Assembly (NCBI GenBank): GCA_035495315.1
Contig: DATJGF010000065.1
Location: 1 to 38,501, forward strand
Length of the DNA stretch: 38,501 bases
Origin: DATJGF01 sp035495315
Lineage (GTDB): Bacteria; Verrucomicrobiota; Verrucomicrobiia; Limisphaerales; UBA8199
Direction of reading: 5' to 3'
Below the pieces are notes generated by a model that was not told the DNA's origin, ran no database searches, and saw only the letters and a program-made list of their open reading frames with translations. This document shows, piece after piece, positions 16,581-25,500 of the stretch. The translations under genes and the position numbers were made by a program. Numbering within the stretch: the first letter of the stretch is position 1; each line of letters begins with the position of its first letter.

Positions 16581-19500
16581 ATGAACCACCTTAACGCTTC
16601 CGGAAGAAAGGCGGCTCGTCTCTTATCAGCCGGATTGCTTGTAGGTAGCGCCGGAATCACCTTCGCCGCAACCCGTTACGTAGATGTGAACGGCATCAAC
16701 GCAACGCCGCCTTACACCAACTGGGCGATCGCCGCCACTAACATCCAGGACGCCGTGGATGCCGCCGTGGCGGGGGACGAGATCGTTGTGACCAATGGGA
16801 TATATGCCAGCGGTGGGCGCACGGTGTCTGGCACGGTGACCAACCGGGTGACGGTCGACAAGCGGCTGACGTTGCGGAGTGTCAACGGTCCCGTGGTGAC
16901 GATAATCCAGGGTCACCAGGCGCCCGGTGGCAACATTGGTGAGGGGGCGATCCGCTGCGTGTACCTTGCGGACGGCGCCAGCCTGACCGGATTCACGCTG
17001 ACAAAAGGAGCCAGTCTTGCCGACGGGGGAGGACTGTGGTGTGAAACGATAACCACCGTCATGATTTCCAACTGTGTGGTGGCGGGGAACGCGGCTTATC
17101 AAAATGGCGGCGGGACGCGGGGAGGGACGTTCTACAACTGCACGCTGAGCGGCAACTCTGCCTACACGGGCGGCGGGGCATCCAGTTGCACCCTGAACAA
17201 CTGCACCCTGATTGCCAACTCCGCTTATTATGGCGGCGGGGTGGATGGTTGCACGCTGAACAACTGCGCGCTGAGCACTAACTCCGCCTCCTACGCGGCC
17301 GGCGGAGCAGGAGTGAGCACACTGAACAACTGCATACTAACCGGTAACTCGTGCTCCAGCACGTATGGGAGCGGCGGCGGGGCGGAAAGCAGCACGCTGA
17401 ACAACTGCACGCTCACCGGTAATTCGGGCGGCGGAGCCTCTTCCTGCAAACTGAACAACTGTATCGTTTATTTTAATACCGCGGCCCCGAGAGCGAATTG
17501 GGCTTGGGTGAACTATGATTTGTTGAGCACTTTGAACAACTGCTGCACCACGCCACAGCCAACGACTGGTGTTGGCAACATTTCTTCGGATCCACAACTG
17601 GCCAGCGCGTCGCATTTGAGCGCCGGTTCGGCGTGCCGCGGGGGGGGCAATGCCGCCTACGCGAGCGGCACCGACATTGACGGCGAGACCTGGCTCAACC
17701 CGCCGTCCATTGGTTGCGACGAGTATCACGCCGGGGCGCTAACCGGGCCGTTGAGGGCGGGCATTAGTGCATCGTTCACCAATGTAGCGACCGGTTTTAC
17801 GGTGCAACTCACCGGGTTGATCACCGGACGAGCCGCGGCCAGCTCCTGGGATTTTGGCGACGGCATCACGATAAGCAACCAGCCCTACGCCTCTCATGCC
17901 TGGGCATCGCCGGGAGACTATGCGGTAATCCTGCGGGCTTACAATGAAAGCCAGCCGGCTGGGATCAGCGCTACCCTGTCTGTCCATGTGGTGGCGCAAC
18001 CCGTTCACTACGTCGCAGCTGACAGCGGCAACCCGGTGGCGCCCTACACGTCATGGGCGACGGCGGCCACCAACATCCAGGATGCTGTGGATGCGGCGAC
18101 GGTGCCGGGCGCGTCGGTGCTGGTGACCAACGGGATTTACGCCACCGGCGGATCCGGGGCCAACCGGGTGGGGGTATACAAGCCTCTCACCGTGCGCAGC
18201 GTCAACGGCCCGCAGGTAACGATCATCCGGGGCTACCAGCTACCTGGCGCCACCAATGGCGTCGGCGCGATCCGCTGCGTGTATCTGGCCGACGGCGCAA
18301 GCCTGACCGGCTTCACGCTGACGAACGGAGCCACTCTTGCTGACTACTCCACGTTCCTCACGTCGGCCGGGGGTGGACTGTGGTGTGAAACGATGACCAC
18401 CGTCGTGATCTCCAATTGTGTGGTGGCGGGGAACTCGGCCTACCTGGGGGGCGGCGGTGCGTACGGAGGGACGTTTTACAACTGCACGCTGAGCGGCAAC
18501 TCCACAGACAGTAGCGGCGGCGGGGCGAATGGCAGCGTCCTATACAACTGCACGCTGAGCGGCAACTCGGCCGGTGGAATCTACGGCGGGAGCGGCGGCG
18601 GGGCGAGTGGCAGCATCCTGAACGACTGCACGCTGACGGCTAATATGGGGAGCGGCGGCGGTGGGGCCGAATGGTGCACGCTGAACAATTGCACGCTGAG
18701 TGGCAACTCGGCTTCTCTATGGGGTGGTGGGGTGTTTGGCGGGACCTTGAACAACTGCACGCTGAGCGGCAACTCGGCTGGTCTGTGGGGCGGGGGGGAG
18801 TACGGCTGCACTATGAACAACTGTGTTGCCTACTTCAACACTGCGGGGCAAGGGTCGAATTATTACAATGATGTTAACAACCACGGCATCCTGAACTACT
18901 GCTGCACGACACCGCAGCCGACCAACGGCGTCGGCAATATTATTCTGGACCCGCAACTGGCCAGTGCCTCGCATTTGAGCGCCGGTTCGCCCTGCCGCGG
19001 GGCGGGCAATGCAGCTTACACGAGCGGCACCGACATTGATGGCGAAGCCTGGCTCAACCCGCCGTCCATCGGCTGCGATGAGTATCACCCCGGTGCGGTG
19101 GCCGGGCCTTTGAGCGTGGGCATCACCGCATCCCGCACCAACGTCCTGATCGGCTTTACAGTGCAATTCGCCGGGGCGATTGAAGGGCGGACCACGACCA
19201 GCTCGTGGGATTTTGGCGACGGGACGACGGTCACGAACCAGCCATACACCGCTCATGCCTGGTCGGCGCTGGGGGATTATGCGGTGGTCTTGCGCGCCTA
19301 CAACGAAACCCAACCGGGCGGCATCAACGCCACCGCCATCGTCCATGTCGTGAATGGCGTCCATTATGTCGCCGCTGAAAGCACAAACCCGATCGTGCCC
19401 TACGCCTCCTGGGCCACGGCGGCCACGAACATCCAGGATGCCATCAACGCGGTCGAGCCGGGTGGACCGGTGGCGGTGGTGGTGAGTAATGGGAATTACG

Positions 19501-22500
19501 CCCCGGTTGCTGCGTCCGGACCCCTGACGGTGCGCAGCGTCAACGGCCCGCTGTTCACAATTATCAATGGCGGCGGTTCTAACCTCTGTGCGACCTTGAC
19601 GAACGGCGCCAGCCTGTCCGGGTTCACCTTGACCAACGGCGCCGGAGGGGTCTCTGGCGGCACGTTGACCAACTGCATGTTGAGCGGCAACGCCTCATAC
19701 GGCGCGAGTTCCTGCGCCCTGGACAATTGCACAATCACCGGCAACAGCTTGGGCGGGGCGTCGGGCTGCACGCTCCGCAACTGCGCTCTCGCCGGCAACT
19801 TCGGTATCGGCGCGATTTTCAGCACGCTGACCAACTGCACGCTGACCGGCAATTCCGGCGGAGGGGCCTCCGGTTGTACGTTGCACAACTGCATTCTCTA
19901 CTTCAACACCGCCGCCGCGCAGGCAGCCAATTATGATTCCTCCAGCACCCTGGACTACTGCTGCGCCTCCCCGCAGCAAACCAACGGCGTGGGCAACATT
20001 TCCTTGGATCCGCAACTGGCAAGTGCGTGGCACTTGAGCGCCGCTTCCCCCTGTCGCGGGGCGGGAAGCTCAGCTTACGCGAGCGGCGCCGACATTGACG
20101 GCGAAGGCTGGCTCAGCCCCCCATCCATCGGTTGCGACGAATACCATGCCGGGGCGGTGACCGGGGCTTTAAGCGTGAGCCTGACCGCATCCTTCACCAA
20201 CGCCCTGGTGGGTTTTGCGGTGCAATTCACGGCGTCAATTGGTGGACGGATCACGGCCAGCTCCTGGGATTTTGGAGACGGCACTACGGCGACCAACCAG
20301 CCTTACACCTCGCATGCCTGGACAGTTCCGGGAGACTATGCGGTGGTGCTGCGCGCTTACAACGAGACGCATCCCGGCGGCATCAGCGCGACCGTCGTCG
20401 TCCATATTGGGAACGGCGTCCATTACGTCGCGGCTGACAGCGGCAACCCGGTGACGCCCTACGGGTCCTGGGCCACGGCGGCGACGAACATCCAGGAGGC
20501 GATCAACGTGGTCGAGGGGGGTGGACCCTTGGCGGTGGTGGTGAGCAATGGCAATTACACTTCGGTCAAATTGCCCGCACCGCTGACGGTGCGCAGCGTC
20601 AACGGCCCGCCGTTCACGATCATCAACGGAAGTCAGACAAACCTGTGCGCGGTGTTGACCAATGGGAGCAGCCTGTCCGGGTTCACCTTGACCAATGGCG
20701 TCACCGGCGCCTCCGGGGGCGCACTGGACAATTGCACACTGATCGGCAACGGCTACGGGGCGCAGGGCTGCACGCTGAACAATTGCGCGCTGACCGGCAA
20801 CCACTCCTCCGGGGCGTACTCCTGCACGTTGAGCAACTGCACCGTGGCCGGCAACTCCGGCGATGGCGCGGATTATTGCACACTCAACAATTGCACAGTG
20901 GAGGGTAACTCCGGCTACGGCGCAGTCGTCAGCGGGCTGAACAACTGTGCCGTGAGCGCCAATTCCGGCTACGGGGCATCGCAGTGCACACTGACCAACT
21001 GCACGCTGGCTGGCAACTCGAGGTATTATGGCGTCGGGGCGGCTTCCAGTATCCTGAATAATTGCCTAGCGTATTTCAACGGCGGGGCGAACTACGATTC
21101 CTCCTGCACCCTCAACTATTGTTGCACGACGCCCCAGCCGACCAATGGCCTGGGCAACATTTCCTCGGATCCCCAACTCGTCAGCCTTTCGCACTTGAGC
21201 GCCAACTCGCCTTGTCGCGGGGCGGGCAACGCCTCGTACGTGGGCGGCATCGATATTGACGGCGAAGCCTGGGCCAATCCGCCGGCCATCGGCTGTGATG
21301 AATATCACGCCGGCGGGCTGACCGGGCCGTTGAGCGTGGCCATCATCGCACCGCGGAACAACGTGCTCATCGGCTATGCGCTGCAACTCACGGGCTTGAT
21401 CGAAGGGCGGGCGGCGGCGAGTTCCTGGGATTTTGGCGACGGCAGCACTGCGACCAACCAGCCGATTACTTCGCATGCCTGGGGGGCGCTGGGAGACTAC
21501 ACCGTAGTGCTGCATGCTTACAACGAAAGCTATCCCGCAGGCCTTAGCGCGAGCGTAACCGTCCACGTAGTGACGGGCGTGCATTATGTTGCCGCCGGGA
21601 GTACCAACCCGGTGGCGCCCTATACGTCGTGGGCCACGGCCGCAACAGGCATTCAGGATGCGATCAACGCCGCCGAGCCCGGGGCGGCGCAAGTGCTGGT
21701 GACCAATGGAACCTACGGCTCGATCTATATCCCCGCGTTTATGACGGTCCGAAGCATTAACGGCGCGCAGTTCACAACCATCAGCGGAAGCGGCGGGTCG
21801 CGCTGCGCCACGCTGAGTACTAACGCCAGTCTCTCGGGGTTTACGTTACTCAACGGGTTTGCCAGCCACTACGGCGGCGGTGCGTACGGGGGCACATTGA
21901 ACGACTGCACTTTGACCGGGAATGTGGTCGAGGCGCCTTTAACTGAGAGGTACATTTGCATTGACTATGATCCCCGGTACCACTTTTGCCGAGGTTCCGC
22001 CCTCGGCTACGCTATCGGCGAGGCCTATGGCGGCGGGGCAGCCTACTGCACGCTGAACAACTGCACTCTGACCGGGAACGTGGTCGAGGCGCCTGTACTC
22101 TACAATCCTAACCAATACTACGATTTTTTTTCCCGTTCCTCAATCGGTGACGCGTACGGCGGCGGGGCGGCGTTCTGCACCCTAAGCAATTGCACCCTGA
22201 CCGGCAACCTGGCCCAGTCGGAGCCTATTCGTGACACTGCTTACGACCTGATCGATAACCGCGGCGGGTACGGCGAGGTGGCAGGGGGTGGGGTATACAA
22301 TTGCACGTTGACCAACTGCACACTGAGCAACAACCGGGTCCAGGGGCAACAAGGAGAAATTGACCTGGGCGATTTCAATTCCATCCCTTTCGATGTCGTT
22401 GGCTATGGCGGCGGCGCGCTCGACTCTACGCTGAACAACTGCACGCTGGTTAGCAACTGGGCCGACGGGGCCGTCCGTTGCATGCTGACCAACTGTGTGC

Positions 22501-25500
22501 TGACCGGCAATTCCGGCGACGGAGCTAATCGCAGCACGCTGGTTAATACCGCGCTCACGGGCAACTCGGGCAGCGGGGCTGTTGACAGCGAACTGAACAA
22601 CTGCACGCTGACGGGCAACTCAGGACAGGGAGCATCCTCCAGCACGCTGAACAATTGCATTGTCTATTTCAACTGCGTGAAGAACTATGATTCGTCCTGC
22701 ACCCTCAACTACTGTTGCACGAGACCGCTGCCGACCGACGGCGTTGGCAACATTTCTGCCGATCCGCAGCTCGCCAGCGCCTCGCATTTGAGCGCCGGTT
22801 CTCCCTGTCGAGGCGCAGGCAACGCCGCCTTCACGACCGGCCGGGATATTGATGATGAAGCGTGGGGCATTCCGCCCTCCATCGGTTGCGACGAGTACCA
22901 CGCCGGGACGGTGACCGGGCCGTTGGGCGTGAGCATCACCGCATCGTTTACGAATGTCGCCGTTGGTTTTGTCGTGCATCTGACGGGATTGATCGAGGGA
23001 CGGGCCACGGCCAGTTCGTGGGATTTCGATGACGGCAGTACGGCCACCGACGAACCTTACACCTCGCATGCCTGGTCGGAACCGGGAGATTATCGGGTGG
23101 TTTTGCGAGTTTTCAACGACAGCTATCCCGGGGGTGTCAATGCCACCCTGACCATGCACGTCGTTGCGGAGGTGCATTATGTCGCGCCCGGCAGCGCTGG
23201 ACCGGCGGCGCCCTACACGTCGTGGGCCACGGCGGCGACGAACATTCAGAGTGCTGTGGATGCGGCGATGGTTCCGGGAGCTCTGGTGCTGGTGACCAAC
23301 GGGACCTACCCCTCGATCAGCGTCACCGGCCTGGTAAACCTGCGCAGCGTCAGCGGGCCGCTGGTCACTACGATCGATGGAAATCTCTCCAACCTCTGCG
23401 TGTCTTTGCCCAATGGCGCGACGCTAACCGGGTTTACGCTGACTAACGGCGTCGGGGGAGCTTCCGGGGGCACACTCAACAACTGCGCTATCGTGGGCAA
23501 CTCAGGAACCGGGGCGTCCGCCTGCACGCTCAACAACTGCATCATAAGAGGAAACTCGGCTGCTTATGGGGGCGGGGCCTCGGGCGCAACGCTCAACAAC
23601 TGTGCGCTCACTGGCAACTCGGCTACCAATGCCGGCGGGGGAGCCTACTCCTGCACCCTCAACAATTGCACGCTCACTGGCAACTCGGCTGGCAGTTATG
23701 GCGGCGCGTCGGGCTGTGCGCTGAACAACTGCATCGTTTATTTCAATACGGCGCACCAGTCGCCGAATTATGATCCCTGGAGCACTTTGAACTACTGTTG
23801 CACTACGCCGCAGCCAACCAACGGCTTCGGCAACATCATCGTGGACCCGGAGCTGGCCAGCGCGTCACACCTGAGCGCCGGCTCGCCTTGTCGTGGCGCG
23901 GGCAACGCTACGTACGCCAGCGGCACTGATATCGATGGCGAGGCCTGGGCCAGCCCTCCTTCCATCGGCTGCGACGAATACCACGCGGGAGCGGTTAGTG
24001 GCGCCTTGAGCGTCGCAATTTCCGCGCAGTCCACCAACGTTGCCGTCGGGTTCCCGTTGCAACTGACGGGACTGATCGAGGGGCAGACTTCAGACAGCGT
24101 CTGGGATTTTGGAGACGGCAACATCGCGATGAACAAGCCTTTCACCGCTTATGAGTGGGACTCTCCGGGCGATTATCTCGTGGCTTTGTGGGCCTTCAAC
24201 GACACCCACCCGAACGGCGTGCGTGGGACATTAACCATCCACGTGATTACCGGCGTGCATTATGTCGCGCCAGACAGTGTCAACCCGCAGGCTCCCTACA
24301 CATCCTGGGCAACGGCCGCCACGAACATCCAGGATGCCATTGACGCGGCCACTGAACCGGGGGCGCGCGTGTTGGTGACAAATGGGACCTATGCCAGTGG
24401 ATGGCGCGCGTTTTCCGGTACAACCAACCGGCTGGTAATCCACGCCTATCTCGCCTTGCAGAGCGCTAACGGCCCGACGAATACGACCATTGACGGAGGG
24501 CAAGCGGTGCGGTGCGTGTATCTGGCGGGCAGCTCTGCAATTTCCGGATTCACTCTGGCGAACGGGGCTGTTTCCGGGTATGGGTCTGGTGGCGGAGTAT
24601 TTTGTGAATCGTCGTCATCCGTTGTTTCCAATTGCGTGTTGGCGGGCAACACGGCAGCGCAGGGGGGCGGGGCGTACGGCGGGAGCTTGAACAACTGCGC
24701 GCTCAACGACAACTCGGCAGCTTATTCTGGCGGCGGGGCGAATGGTAGTGCCCTCATCAACTGCATGTTGAGCGGTAACGTTGCCTCTTTGAGCAACTCT
24801 GGCTCTGGCGGTGGCGCTTATTACTGCACCCTCACAAACTGCACGCTGGTTGCGAATTCCTCCGCATCCGGCGGCGGAACGTATAACAGCACTCTCGACT
24901 CCTGCATTTTGAGCAACAACTCCGCCAATGGCGGCGGCGGGGCGTACTATGGGACGTTGAATAACTGCACGCTGACGGGCAACTTCGGCCCTGGACCATA
25001 TGGTTCTTCCGGTGGCGGAGCGTACTCCTGCACCCTTAGCGATTGCACCTTGGCGGGCAATACAGCTATCTCAGGAGGTGGAGCGTATTCCTGTAACCTG
25101 AATAACTGCACACTGAGCGGCAACACGGCTCCCTACTACGTCAGTTGCGTCAACGCCGACTGCTTCTACCTCGGCAACGGCGGCGGAGCGCATTCCTCGA
25201 CGCTGAACAACTGCACGCTGGCCGCCAACTCGGCGGGGAGCGGGGGCGGGGCGGCCTACATGTGCAATCTGACCAACTGCACGCTGACCGGCAATATAGG
25301 GACCTACTACGCTGGCGGGGCGGCCTCTTCCACTCTCGACAACTGCACACTGTCTGGTAACCAGACCTCTCCGAGTTTTAACGGTAGTGGTGGCGGGGCA
25401 TCCTCTTGCACTCTCTATAACTGCACGCTGACGGGCAACTGGACTCGAGGCGCGGGCGGGGCGGCCTCTGGCTGTACCCTGAATAATTGCGCGTTGAACC

